A DNA stretch of 22,582 bases from a virus. The DNA lies in the IMG/VR virus record IMGVR_UViG_3300031576_000278, positions 1 to 22,582 of that record, one strand, 5' to 3'. Shown one piece after another: positions 14,517 through 21,723 of this stretch. The position numbers and the translations under genes were made by a program. The notes beneath the pieces were generated by a model. It was not told where the DNA came from, made no database searches, and saw only the letters and a program-made list of their open reading frames with translations. Each line of letters begins with the position of its first letter. The first letter of the stretch is position 1.

Positions 14517-15017
14517 TCACGTCTGGGAAAACCAGCCGTAGGTACTGCTCCCCAGATCGTAGGGGAACAGGATCTGGCGGATGGGCACCTTGCGGACTGT
14601 CGGGCCGTAGAGCAGTCGCGTGTTGTACCCGGGCGGCAGGATGGCCTTGGAGGCGGTCAAGCTCGCGGGTGAGCTGGCGGCAGGCGTGCCGGCGATGGAC
14701 GTCAGGACCAGGGCCGCGGCCAGGTCATACCAGTGCCGGCCGATGATGCCCATCGCTCCCATCGAACCAAACGGCCAGAAGGCGCTGATCGGACCCGCCT
14801 TGTACTCCATGCAAACATAGGTGGCAAACCAGTCGCCGCCCTGGTAGATCGCGGTGATCATCGACTTGCCCCAACGGTCGGTGTTGTTCACCGGCTCGCC
14901 GTGGGGACTGTGTTCGATGGTCGGCACCCCGCCGTCGCCCTCCATGATGCCCATAGCGACCCCGCCGTAGGTCACCGTGTACTGCCCTGCCAGAATCGTT
15001 TCGCTGCCGGCGCTCAT
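14517..15017 (-). CDS. major tail (tube) protein candidate
   Basis: A 166-aa protein with an excellent GGAGGTGA ribosome-binding site before ATG 15017. The first half reads ILAGQYTVTYGGVAMGIMEGDGG, a typical start of tail-tube subunits, where two short strands carry a YxVTYNGxxLG-like pattern. Gly- and aromatic-rich beta sequence follows (SAFWPFGSMGAMGIIGRHWY). Both size and position (after connector and terminator genes, before a helical tape-measure-like gene) fit a tube protein, and the strong RBS fits a high copy number. No sheath gene is seen next to it. Confidence 0.65.
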   Translation of the reverse strand: MSAGSETILAGQYTVTYGGVAMGIMEGDGGVPTIEHSPHGEPVNNTDRWGKSMITAIYQGGDWFATYVCMEYKAGPISAFWPFGSMGAMGIIGRHWYDLAAALVLTSIAGTPAASSPASLTASKAILPPGYNTRLLYGPTVRKVPIRQILFPYDLGSSTYGWFSQT

Positions 15018-15057
15018 TCGTCACCTCCGCGGCGGCACGCGCCGCCCTCCTTTATCC

Positions 15058-15435
15058 TCACGGCCGGGGTCGCAGGATTTCCTTGGCGGCCCGGTCCATT
15101 CGCTCTACGGCCTCGATTTCCGGGAACAGCTTGGCCATGTCCCTGTAAGCCGGGGTGCCCTTGCAGCTGGGGCAGGTCACTTCTCGCGGGTCGGGGGTTG
15201 CGGCGAACGTGTCCGCCGGGTGCCTGGCCAATCCGTCCCGCTTCGGCTGGCACGCGACGTGTTGCCGGCCTTCGATGCCGAGAATGGGGCCAGCCTGGCT
15301 CATGACGATCAGGTGGACATCGATCAATCGCAAGAGCTGCATCACCCCGCCACACTGGGGGCATTGTGGATAGTCTGCCTCAAACTCGAAGCCTCGGGGC
15401 GGCGGCAGGCACTTGACACAACGAAACCGGGGCAT
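15058..15435 (-). CDS. zinc-ribbon protein with two CxxC pairs and a third CPSC
   Basis: A 125-aa protein. Residues 6-28 form a ribbon (Cys6-Val-Lys-Cys9 and Cys25-Pro-Gln-Cys28). A second possible zinc site is made by His59/Cys62 (HVAC) and Cys88/Cys91 (CPSC). The C-terminal 30 residues form a charged helix. The start is three bases after the tail-terminator candidate stop, with GGAG nine bases upstream. Zinc-ribbon proteins are not standard tail components, so its function is unknown. It may be an assembly factor or a metal-stabilised minor virion protein. Confidence 0.72.
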   Translation of the reverse strand: MPRFRCVKCLPPPRGFEFEADYPQCPQCGGVMQLLRLIDVHLIVMSQAGPILGIEGRQHVACQPKRDGLARHPADTFAATPDPREVTCPSCKGTPAYRDMAKLFPEIEAVERMDRAAKEILRPRP

Positions 15436-15438
15436 GGC

Positions 15439-15981
15439 CTAGGTCTCCGTAAACAGCGCCTGAATCCGCCGCGCCTTGCCGAACCGAATTCGCTGGGCGA
15501 TGCCGACTTCCGGCCCGCTGTCCGGGTTCGCCTTGAACCAGGCGTTCCCCACTGTCTGAATCGCATCGAACCCATCGAACATCAGGGCTTCCCGCCAGCC
15601 GATAGGCTGGCTCCCCGTCTGATCGAACTCCGCCAGGACGGCCGCCGCCCGGCAGATCGCAAAGTTGTACTGGTCCTTGTGGATCAGGGCCCGGATGTCG
15701 TTGGCTCGCAACTCCAGCTCGTCCCGATGCTGCACCCACTGGTCAAACGGCCTGGTGAGTCGGATCGTGAGGGTGACATAGACGCCGTGGACCTCGTTCA
15801 AGCACGTCCGCATCTCGCTCGTCCGGCCGCCGTCGTGCCAGACCGAAGCCCAGACGTTGCCACAGCGCGGCGGCGGCTCACCGTCGAACATCCGGCCACT
15901 GTCCTTGCTGGTGTAGGCCAGGTCTGTCCGGATGCTTGCAAGAACGGCCGACTCGAGAGCAGCCTGGGGTTCTTGCGCCAT
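15439..15981 (-). CDS. tail terminator/completion protein candidate
   Basis: A 180-aa alpha/beta protein. Features include an N-terminal helix (ALESAVLASIRTDLAY), then VWASVWHDGG, a long strand (HGVYVTLTIRLTRP), the helix DELELRANDIRALIHKD, and a C-terminal strand region. This resembles tail-terminator proteins of the gpU type in size and order of elements, and it lies between the gpG-like and tail-tube genes where terminators are normally found. The start is one base after the previous stop. No diagnostic motif exists, so the assignment is positional. Confidence 0.6.
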   Translation of the reverse strand: MAQEPQAALESAVLASIRTDLAYTSKDSGRMFDGEPPPRCGNVWASVWHDGGRTSEMRTCLNEVHGVYVTLTIRLTRPFDQWVQHRDELELRANDIRALIHKDQYNFAICRAAAVLAEFDQTGSQPIGWREALMFDGFDAIQTVGNAWFKANPDSGPEVGIAQRIRFGKARRIQALFTET

Positions 15982-15982
15982 C

Positions 15983-16726
15983 TCAAGCCACCAGCCTTTC
16001 CACCATCAGCGCAATGCCGTCTTCCAGGACGCCTTGCAGCCGGTCCAGCCAGGCTTGCGGCCACTTGCCCTCCGCTGGCCAGAGCGGGCGCCGGGCATGG
16101 AACGGGCCGGCATAGCTGACGTTCGTCCCGACGGCCACGGCGCCGAGTTCAGGCCGCAGGACCTGGTCCGGGTGGTTGGTGCCCGGCGACAGGCTGTTGA
16201 ACAGCCGGCCGGTGTCGCGTCCGATCTCGACCGGGGCGGAAGAGTATTTCTCGAAGATCGTCACCGCTCCCTCGGCCTTCAGGACGGTCCAGGCAATGGC
16301 CGCGGCGTTGCCTTGGTGATAGCTCGTGACCATTCCGCCGCCGGACTGCCGGCGCAGTGCCTGCGCGTAAATCTGCCGCCAGCGTTTGTCCTGGGTGTCG
16401 GTCAGAAGCCCGCGGGGCCGCTCGCCGGCGTGCTTCCGCTTCAGCCCGGGGTGTCGCCGGCCGTAGGCGACGTAGCGAGGCGACAGCGGCTCCCAGGTGA
16501 TGCCAGCCGCGTCGGTCCCGCCAATTGCCTGCGCGGCATCCGTTCCACCTCGGCTCTTGGCGATGAACGCTTCCTTGACGATCGCCAGTGCCTCGGTGCC
16601 GACCGCCAGCTGCAGCTGCCGCGCCAACCCCGTCGAGTCACCTGCCCGGCCCGCCAGGATGGCGCCGACCTGGGCCAGGGCGGCTTGCACCTGGGGGCGA
16701 GACAGTCTGGTGTGGAGAGTTGGCAT
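15983..16726 (-). CDS. gpG/HK97 gp10-like virion morphogenesis protein
   Basis: A 247-aa protein. The N-terminal helices are followed by GITWEPLSPRYVAYGRRHPG (residues 75-94), which matches the W-x-PL...T/Y pattern of Mu gpG and HK97 gp10-like neck or tail-completion proteins. The middle carries DTGRLFNSLSPG (170-181), a typical LxxSL region of the family, and GTNVSYAGPFHARRPLW (199-215), similar to the final Y/A-x-xH-x-G-R block. It lies directly after the gp36-like connector, as in Mu-like and many siphophage genomes. A 130-base gap with a palindrome separates it from that gene. It is likely to act at the head-tail joint. Confidence 0.75.
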   Translation of the reverse strand: MPTLHTRLSRPQVQAALAQVGAILAGRAGDSTGLARQLQLAVGTEALAIVKEAFIAKSRGGTDAAQAIGGTDAAGITWEPLSPRYVAYGRRHPGLKRKHAGERPRGLLTDTQDKRWRQIYAQALRRQSGGGMVTSYHQGNAAAIAWTVLKAEGAVTIFEKYSSAPVEIGRDTGRLFNSLSPGTNHPDQVLRPELGAVAVGTNVSYAGPFHARRPLWPAEGKWPQAWLDRLQGVLEDGIALMVERLVA

Positions 16727-16856
16727 GGATCACGGCTCGACGAGGTCGCAGGTCGCCCTAGAGGACCAGGGCCGCACGCCCCCAGTTCAATGCGGCCGGG
16801 TGCAGACGTCTGCACCCGTCGTAGGGAGCGGCAAAAATGTCCGCTTTGCAGGTCGC
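16727..16856. promoter_or_regulatory. intergenic region with 22-bp palindrome and direct repeats
   Basis: The 130 bases between the gp36-like and gpG-like genes hold a perfect 22-bp palindrome at 16797-16818 (core TGCAGACGTCTGCA). The 10-mer GCAGGTCGCC occurs at 16748-16757 and again, exactly 100 bases later, at 16848-16857. It could be an operator, an RNA hairpin or a dispersed REP-like element. No -10/-35 pair was convincing. Confidence 0.5.
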
Positions 16857-17381
16857 CTACGGCTCGACAAAAATCTCACTCGGGTAATCCCGGTGCTGCG
16901 GGTACGGTGTCGCCGATGGCTCCGAAATCGGCCGTTCGACTCGGACCTTCTTCACGATGTTGAGCGGGTCAACCCGAACGTTGCTCCACGCCGGCCAGGC
17001 GGCGTTCCGCTGGCCGATGTCCGCCAGGGGGTGCCCGCCGTTGCGGATCTTCTCCAGCCGCTCCATCGCTTCCTTGCAAGCGTCGGCGATGCTGCCCGGC
17101 GACGGGTTGCCGCGCCTGATCGACAGCCACTTGGCCGCCAAGACAATGGCGACCTCGTTGATGACCCAGGACGTGGCCAGATCCGCCGCGGTGTAGAGGG
17201 CCAGGCAAAAGTCGTTGACCTTGGCCGTCGCCCACTGGATGGCGCTCGTGATATAGCCCGTCTCGGTGGCCGACAGGCTGCCGCCCGCGTCGTCATCGAC
17301 CCGGCTTTCGACGCCCGTCACCGACAGCAACGCCTCGATGTCGGCCTGCGTGCAATAGGTGGTGCTGATCGTAGTCGGCAT
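16857..17381 (-). CDS. Mu gp36-like head-tail connector (DUF1320)
   Basis: A 174-aa protein. It begins TTYCTQADIEALLS, then DDDAGGSL, YITSAIQWATAKVNDFCLALY, VINEVAIVLAAKWLSIRRGNP and a C-terminal helix AMERLEKIRNGGHPL. This order (YxTxxDI, helix with paired Ala, RRG, EL..I..G) is that of DUF1320/gp36 connectors, which ring the portal and form the neck. The ATG lies eight bases after the U-tract of a terminator, with GGTGA three bases upstream, so expression needs read-through or a start within the terminator region. Confidence 0.8.
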   Translation of the reverse strand: MPTTISTTYCTQADIEALLSVTGVESRVDDDAGGSLSATETGYITSAIQWATAKVNDFCLALYTAADLATSWVINEVAIVLAAKWLSIRRGNPSPGSIADACKEAMERLEKIRNGGHPLADIGQRNAAWPAWSNVRVDPLNIVKKVRVERPISEPSATPYPQHRDYPSEIFVEP

Positions 17382-17389
17382 GGGTCACC

Positions 17390-17436
17390 AAAGACAAAAG
17401 GAGCGGGCAGGCTCGGAGGTACGCCTTGCCCGCCCC
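17390..17436 (-). terminator. intrinsic terminator after the capsid module
   Basis: On the minus strand a GC stem (GGGGCGGGCAAGGC pairing with GCCTGCCCGCTCC, one bulged A, 10-base loop) is directly followed by TTTTGTCTTT. It sits 20 bases after the stop of the 153-aa gene and ends eight bases before the next start codon. Confidence 0.8.
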
Positions 17437-17456
17437 GCGGCCGGAGGACTGCCTGG

Positions 17457-17918
17457 TTACTTCTTTCGGGCCGGCATCGGCATCTGCTGCGGTCGGATCC
17501 CGGGGTTATCCATCTCCTTGACCGGCGTCATCACCGGGATGACCACCGATTCGGCCTTCGGCGGTTCGGCCGGGACACTGGCGTTCACGCGGGCCCGGCC
17601 GTCATCGGGTTCGACGACCACGGCCGGCTTGTCCATCAGTCGCTTTCCCGCTTCCGCCAGGTCGTGCTCGCTCATCAGGCCGGAGAAAATGTCCTGTTCG
17701 GTGGCCGGATCGGTCCAGTCCGGATGCCGGCCCGCCACGATGTTCTTGCACTTCCGCAGCGTGGTTTCGCCAACGCGGTCGGGGCGCTGGGCCAGAGCCG
17801 CCAGGACGTCGATGTCGCTGGCGTTGCGGGTACGGCGAAGGGCCTCGATGCCGATTTGGAGCTTGGCTTCGCCGGTGCCCGAATCGCGGAGGCTCCTCAA
17901 AAGGTCCAGACCGTTCAT
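17457..17918 (-). CDS. 153-aa protein following the capsid gene
   Basis: ATG 17918 has AGGTGAG upstream; a TTG one codon earlier is less likely. The N-terminal 100 residues are helical and charged (LDLLRSLRDSGTGEAKLQIG, ASDIDVLAALAQ). The C-terminal 50 are Pro/Val/Ala-rich and probably disordered, ending MPMPARKK. I do not recognise a family. By position (between major capsid and connector genes) it could be a capsid accessory or neck protein. An intrinsic terminator follows directly. Confidence 0.68.
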   Translation of the reverse strand: MNGLDLLRSLRDSGTGEAKLQIGIEALRRTRNASDIDVLAALAQRPDRVGETTLRKCKNIVAGRHPDWTDPATEQDIFSGLMSEHDLAEAGKRLMDKPAVVVEPDDGRARVNASVPAEPPKAESVVIPVMTPVKEMDNPGIRPQQMPMPARKK

Positions 17919-17942
17919 CAACTCACCTTTCAGTTCCAGGGG

Positions 17943-17974
17943 GGGGGCAAAACTCCCGTCTGAATTTTGCCCCC
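17943..17974. other. intergenic hairpin after the major capsid gene
   Basis: A perfect 10-bp inverted repeat (GGGGGCAAAA / TTTTGCCCCC, 12-base loop), starting 20 bases after the capsid stop. On the minus strand no U-tract follows, so it is probably not a terminator for the capsid message; on the plus strand a T-rich run follows. It may protect the capsid mRNA 3' end or attenuate the next gene. Nine G residues (17939-17947) overlap it. Confidence 0.65.
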
Positions 17975-17993
17975 TCTGTTTTTCAGGGGATTC

Positions 17994-19094
17994 TTACGGC
18001 GTCGTGTCGGCAATGAACATCGCGTCCGGTGTCGTCCAGACCGGCAGGAAAGTGTCGCCGTGGTGCAGTTCGGCTGTCATCGGGTTGCTGGTCGGCACGC
18101 CGTAGGCGAACATGCCTTGCTTCAACTCGAAGCTTTCCTTCGCCGCTTGCAGGCTGGCCATCGGCTGGAACGAGGTCGGAACCGGGTAGGTTCCTTCCAT
18201 CCAGTGGAACAGCATTTCCTCTGGCTCCGGGATGAACGTCACCTGGTCGGCGTCCCACCAGTTCTGAATAGTCGCGTCCTGGTCGCTGAAGAACGCGCCT
18301 TCCTGCACGGGGATCCAACTGAGCCCGAACAGGCCGTCCGGCAGTTCGCCCGTGGTCAAGAAGTGATCCTGCATCCGCGGATTGCGGTAGAAAAACTCCT
18401 TGACCTGCGTGTTGCTGGCGAAGTAGGTCGGGATGTTGCGGCCGTAGAGCGCGTACTTGAGCGGGTGGCCCGTCCGGCGCACGCTCGTTTCCTTGATCTT
18501 GCGGATGTGCAGCGGGATGTCCGTGCTGGCCGTCGCCCAGCTCGCCGTGATGATGGTTGCGCTGGCGACGTCCAGCAGCGTGGTCCGATTCGCGGCCGCG
18601 ATCCCGTAATCGACCGTGACGACGGCGCCCGAGCTGGTGGGCAGCAGATTGCCGTTGCCATCGAAGTAGATGTAGCCCAGGGCGAACATACTGTAGAGGG
18701 CCGACAGTCGCGTGTTGTCGAACAGCCGCCGGAACTGAACCGCCTGCCGGTCCACCTCTTGCTGCCCGAAGTTCTGCGGCTGGTAATTGTCGTAGCCGCG
18801 CAGGGACTGGTAGAGCTTCACATCGAGCGTGAGATGTTCAAAGAAGTGCATCAGTTTGATGTCGAACACGCCGACGGCGGACAGGGCACGCCGCATGGAC
18901 GGCGCCCCGTACTCGACACGTCGGGCCGTCTGTCGAGTGCCGGCGTAGCGGGTGTAGCGCCCCTGGTCTCCCAAGGTGCCTTTCTTGTTCGCCCAGAACT
19001 TGGGGGGAAGCACGTCCGGGATGCCGGTCTTGACATCCTCGACGATGCCGCACAAGTAGACATAACCGAGGACTTGCTCCAGTGTCTTGGCCAT
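17994..19094 (-). CDS. major capsid protein, lambda gpE-like
   Basis: A 366-aa protein. I start it at ATG 19094 (MAKTLEQVLGYVYLCGIVED), because the in-frame extension to GTG 19169 would run through a strong hairpin. It shows features of the Phage_cap_E family: an early proline-rich region (TGIPDVLPPKFWANKK), a long central helix and loop (YDNYQPQNFGQQEVDRQAVQ), an RLFDNTRLSALYSMFALGYIYFDGNGN segment (given in part), FLTTGELPDGLFGLSWIP-like spine strands, and a conserved end where MTAELHHGDTFLPVWTTPDA fits the C-terminal strand. Length is close to the usual 340-370. The Shine-Dalgarno is weak, so translation may depend on RNA structure. It is preceded by a decoration candidate, in the lambda D-E order. 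Confidence 0.87.
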   Translation of the reverse strand: MAKTLEQVLGYVYLCGIVEDVKTGIPDVLPPKFWANKKGTLGDQGRYTRYAGTRQTARRVEYGAPSMRRALSAVGVFDIKLMHFFEHLTLDVKLYQSLRGYDNYQPQNFGQQEVDRQAVQFRRLFDNTRLSALYSMFALGYIYFDGNGNLLPTSSGAVVTVDYGIAAANRTTLLDVASATIITASWATASTDIPLHIRKIKETSVRRTGHPLKYALYGRNIPTYFASNTQVKEFFYRNPRMQDHFLTTGELPDGLFGLSWIPVQEGAFFSDQDATIQNWWDADQVTFIPEPEEMLFHWMEGTYPVPTSFQPMASLQAAKESFELKQGMFAYGVPTSNPMTAELHHGDTFLPVWTTPDAMFIADTTP

Positions 19095-19139
19095 CTGCCG
19101 GGTACCCGAACGCCCCTGCGGAGGCGATCTGCGAAGGAA

Positions 19140-19180
19140 GCGAGCGGCCGGGGTGCTCGCAGTCAGCACCCCCGGCTCGC
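19140..19180. other. intergenic hairpin before the major capsid gene
   Basis: The arms CCGGGGTGCT (19148-19157) and AGCACCCCCGG (19165-19175) pair around a 7-base loop, with outer GCGAG/CTCGC pairs (19140-19144, 19176-19180). It lies between the stop of the 74-aa gene and the capsid ATG. No U-tract follows on the minus strand, so an mRNA processing or attenuation structure is more likely than a terminator. Confidence 0.65.
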
Positions 19181-19209
19181 GAAGCCGTGCCGCTCAGGTT
19201 TTCGTCGGT

Positions 19210-19434
19210 TCAGTCGTTCTTCAGGACTTCCGTCAGCCGGTTGCCGTTCGTGGAGGGCTCCGGGCTTGCCGGCGGGATGATCGTCCAGCTTCGGGCGTCC
19301 AGGTTGACCTGGACGCTTTCGGCCCGGACCTCTCCGATCTTGATCCGGTGAACCAGGGACAGCAGGTTGAAGTATTCCTGCTGGAGGTTCGCCAGCTGCT
19401 CTTCCTTCCGGCCGTACAACTCGTAAATCGTCAC
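19210..19434 (-). CDS. 74-aa coiled-coil protein between repeat protein and capsid genes
   Basis: Starts at GTG 19434 with an ideal GGAGGA six bases upstream. A longer frame to 19566 exists, but it overlaps the upstream gene and lacks such a site. Residues 2-30 (YELYGRKEEQLANLQQEYFN) form an amphipathic helix or coiled coil, followed by a short strand region and a Pro/Ser-rich tail. No family is recognised. Possible roles are a scaffold fragment or a capsid assembly factor, by position. Confidence 0.68.
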   Translation of the reverse strand: MTIYELYGRKEEQLANLQQEYFNLLSLVHRIKIGEVRAESVQVNLDARSWTIIPPASPEPSTNGNRLTEVLKND

Positions 19435-19471
19435 CGCGACTCCTCCGAGATAATTGCGAGCGAGGGGACTC

Positions 19472-20950
19472 TTAACTGATACGGTAGCCGACCCAGGTGT
19501 TGGCCCCGGTGTTGCGGAACCGCCAGATTGCCGAGCCAGGGGAGGTCCCCGCAACGATTGGACCAATCGTCACAGTGCCGATGAACGTAACGTTGCCGTC
19601 GCCTGCCGTCATGGTCAAAATATCATCGGCGCCAGCACTCCCGATCAGGACCACATGGACGTTGAAAGCATCTCCCACGGCCAGACCAATACCGCAAGCA
19701 GCAGAGAGTTGCGCGCCGGTTGGCGTAGTCAACGTGCGTCCCGTTGTGACATCACCGGACAGGATGCCATTGACGAACTGCGCCGCAGTTGGAGCCCAGT
19801 TACCATCAGCGATCGCGGTCGTCGCCGCCGTCTGTTGCGAGAAGATGAGGCCGGTAGGCGAGCGAAGGTGCAGGCCACCGTTGACGCCTGTGCCAGTCAA
19901 GGCGCCGGGGGTGATGATGACCGCACCGCCCGAACCATTGGTGGAAGCCGCCGCGCCGCCGGTGACCGCGACATTGCCGCCGTTGCCGGTCGCGCCAGCG
20001 CCAGAGGCCCCGCCGATCAAGCTGGCAACCGCGCCCGCAGCCGTGCCCTGGCCTGCCCCGGCGGTGACCGTGGCCGCGCCGCCGATGGCATCGGTCGCAC
20101 CGCCCAGGCCGCCCGTCAGGAGGGCCGCGCCGCCGGTACCGCTTCCGGCACCGGCGCCGCCGATGGCTCGGATCAAGCCACCCGCAGTGTTGGTCCCGCC
20201 CGCGCCACCGGTCCAGATTACCGTTCCTGCCGCACCGGAGCCGATGCCCGCGCCGCCCGTGCCACTCAGAGCACCGCCGGCCCGGTTGGTGCCGACGCCC
20301 GCTGCGGGATTGATCGTGATGGCGCCGCCGGCCCCGTCCACCGGGGTGCCGGTCGCAAGGGCCAGGTCGCCCGAGGCCCCGGAAGTGGCGCCGCCGGCGC
20401 CCGTGGTGACCGTGGTCGCGCCGCCGGTGCCGGTCGCTCCGGCAGCCCCGCCACGCACCGTGGTTGCGCCGCCGGCCGCCGAACCTTGCCCTGCGCCACC
20501 GGCAACCAGGGCCGTCCCGCCGGCACTGTCGCCCAGGGTGCCGGCCCCGCCCCTCATGATCGCGGCGCCGCCAGTCCCAGAGGTTGCGCCGCCGGCCCCA
20601 CCTGCCAGCGTTACAGCTCCGCCCGCCCCCGTCGCGCCGCCGGCCCCGCCCGTATTAGTCACGGCCCCGCCAGCGCTGGAGCCGGAACCAGCCCCGCCCG
20701 TTTGGGAAGTCGCTCCGCCGGCCGAGTTGCCGGCCGTCGCCGCACCACCCACCAGGGAGGCCGCACCGCCTGCCCCAGAGGTCGAGCCGCCGACACCGCC
20801 CGTCACGCTGATTGCCCCGCCGGCCCCCGTGTCGGCGGGGAGCGGACCAGCGCCGACCAGGGTCAGCGTCGGGTCCTGGCCACCGAAGGCCGAGACGTAG
20901 GCCGTCCCGGTGACGACGATGTTATCGAAGTATTGAGTGATCGCAGCCAT
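19472..20950 (-). CDS. glycine-rich solenoid-like virion protein
   Basis: A 492-aa protein. Residues 1-40 are ordinary. Residues about 43-360 are low complexity with strict periodicity: a GGA-xxx-h-x-GG unit recurs at about residues 60, 77, 93, 109, 126, 143, 159, 175, 224, 240, 256, 272, 289, 323, 340 and 357, so every 16-17 residues. This suggests stacked turns of a solenoid or polyglycine sheet. Residues about 365-492 form a compact beta domain (TTGRTLTTPTGAQLSAACG, GDAFNVHVVLIGSAGADDIL, WRFRNTGANTWVGYRIS) of a kind found at the ends of phage fibres. GGGAGAAA precedes the ATG. It is likely a head fibre or capsid appendage, as it lies between decoration and capsid genes. Confidence 0.75.
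   Translation of the reverse strand: MAAITQYFDNIVVTGTAYVSAFGGQDPTLTLVGAGPLPADTGAGGAISVTGGVGGSTSGAGGAASLVGGAATAGNSAGGATSQTGGAGSGSSAGGAVTNTGGAGGATGAGGAVTLAGGAGGATSGTGGAAIMRGGAGTLGDSAGGTALVAGGAGQGSAAGGATTVRGGAAGATGTGGATTVTTGAGGATSGASGDLALATGTPVDGAGGAITINPAAGVGTNRAGGALSGTGGAGIGSGAAGTVIWTGGAGGTNTAGGLIRAIGGAGAGSGTGGAALLTGGLGGATDAIGGAATVTAGAGQGTAAGAVASLIGGASGAGATGNGGNVAVTGGAAASTNGSGGAVIITPGALTGTGVNGGLHLRSPTGLIFSQQTAATTAIADGNWAPTAAQFVNGILSGDVTTGRTLTTPTGAQLSAACGIGLAVGDAFNVHVVLIGSAGADDILTMTAGDGNVTFIGTVTIGPIVAGTSPGSAIWRFRNTGANTWVGYRIS
19871..20824 (-). repeat. tandem 48-51-bp degenerate coding repeats
   Basis: About 19 imperfect in-frame units encode the 16-17-residue Gly/Ala motif of the surrounding gene. 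The DNA is correspondingly rich in GCCGCC, GGTGGC and similar runs. Copies are diverged, so recent expansion by slippage is unlikely. Confidence 0.7.
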
Positions 20951-21021
20951 CGCAGCTTTCTCCCGCTAAATGTCTCGTGAGCCCAGGTAATTCCGAAGCC
21001 CGGAGCAAGCCGGGAGGACCG

Positions 21022-21723
21022 TTAATAGCTGTCGTCGAAGACCCACTTGCCGGTGCCGTGCCGGCTCATCTCCGACTTGAGCCACGCCTTCAGGCTGGCG
21101 TCGGAGGGGTAGTTCACGATGTTGGCGGTGATGAGGATGCCGCCGACCGGTATGACCGGGAACGGCACGTCCAGGTTGGTGGAGCCGTCGGTATCGGTGA
21201 CCTTGATCCCGTAGCCGTCCGGGATGAGAGAGAGGACGTCCTCCGACCCATCATTCGGCATGATGTACGAGCCGGAGAGGTACGAACCGGCCAGGGCCGT
21301 GATGGTGACGGTCGTGCTGGTCGGCAGCGCTGAGAAAGTGACCGTCTCTTCGGCCATGACACCGGCGGCCGCCGGCGGGCCGACGATCCGGAACGTTCCG
21401 GAACTGCCGATGCGCCGACTGATCTCGGTGACCGCCTGGCTCGTCAGGGTGAGAGTCACTCCGCCGGCCGCGTAGGCCGAGTTCAAGAGGCCGATGATCG
21501 ACGGCGCGTAGAGCCCACCGGAGGTCCGCTTGCCCATCAGGAGGCCGGCCCGCAGGACGTCGATGTCCCCGGTGTTGTCCGGGTCGCGGGAGACCGAACC
21601 CTTGACGACCTTGCCGCCGGAGAGGGCCGTGTCGAACTGGCCGTCGCGGAAGACGATCCGGTGTGTGGCGTTGACGCGGCTGCCGATACGGGGCAGGCCG
21701 GGAACATACCCAGGAAGAGACAT
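21022..21723 (-). CDS. head decoration protein candidate, lambda D-like
   Basis: A 233-aa protein. The N-terminal 60 residues include VRAGxLxG-like sequence (IDVLRAGLLMGKRTSGGLYA), as in D-like decoration domains where a short loop is followed by LG-x-x-T-x-x-G-x-Y. Residues 90-150 are a Thr/Ala-rich beta insertion. The end (VPFPVIPVGGILITANIVNY, then ASLKAWLKSEMSRHGTGKW) again resembles the D C-terminus. It lies between a scaffold-like gene and the capsid region, the lambda order. The decoration role is fairly likely; it is larger than lambda gpD (110 aa). Confidence 0.62.
   Translation of the reverse strand: MSLPGYVPGLPRIGSRVNATHRIVFRDGQFDTALSGGKVVKGSVSRDPDNTGDIDVLRAGLLMGKRTSGGLYAPSIIGLLNSAYAAGGVTLTLTSQAVTEISRRIGSSGTFRIVGPPAAAGVMAEETVTFSALPTSTTVTITALAGSYLSGSYIMPNDGSEDVLSLIPDGYGIKVTDTDGSTNLDVPFPVIPVGGILITANIVNYPSDASLKAWLKSEMSRHGTGKWVFDDSY

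Noticed and set aside
16497-17963. Plus-strand frame of 488 codons
   Set aside because: Antisense to the connector and 153-aa genes and to the terminator; composition is that of a shadow frame.
17943-17974. Terminator for the capsid gene
   Set aside because: No U-tract follows on the minus strand. The T-rich side is on the plus strand, where no gene ends.
17967-19280. Plus-strand frame of 437 codons across the capsid gene
   Set aside because: Arg/Val-rich sequence without motifs, antisense to a recognisable major capsid protein.
19435-19566. Longer form of the 74-aa gene
   Set aside because: It would overlap the glycine-rich gene; the GTG at 19434 has GGAGGA at ideal spacing.
19454-20980. 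Plus-strand frames of 508 and 467 codons
   Set aside because: They mirror the Gly/Ala repeat gene (giving Pro/Ala- or Arg/Gly-rich sequence). Repetitive GC-rich DNA has few stops on any frame.
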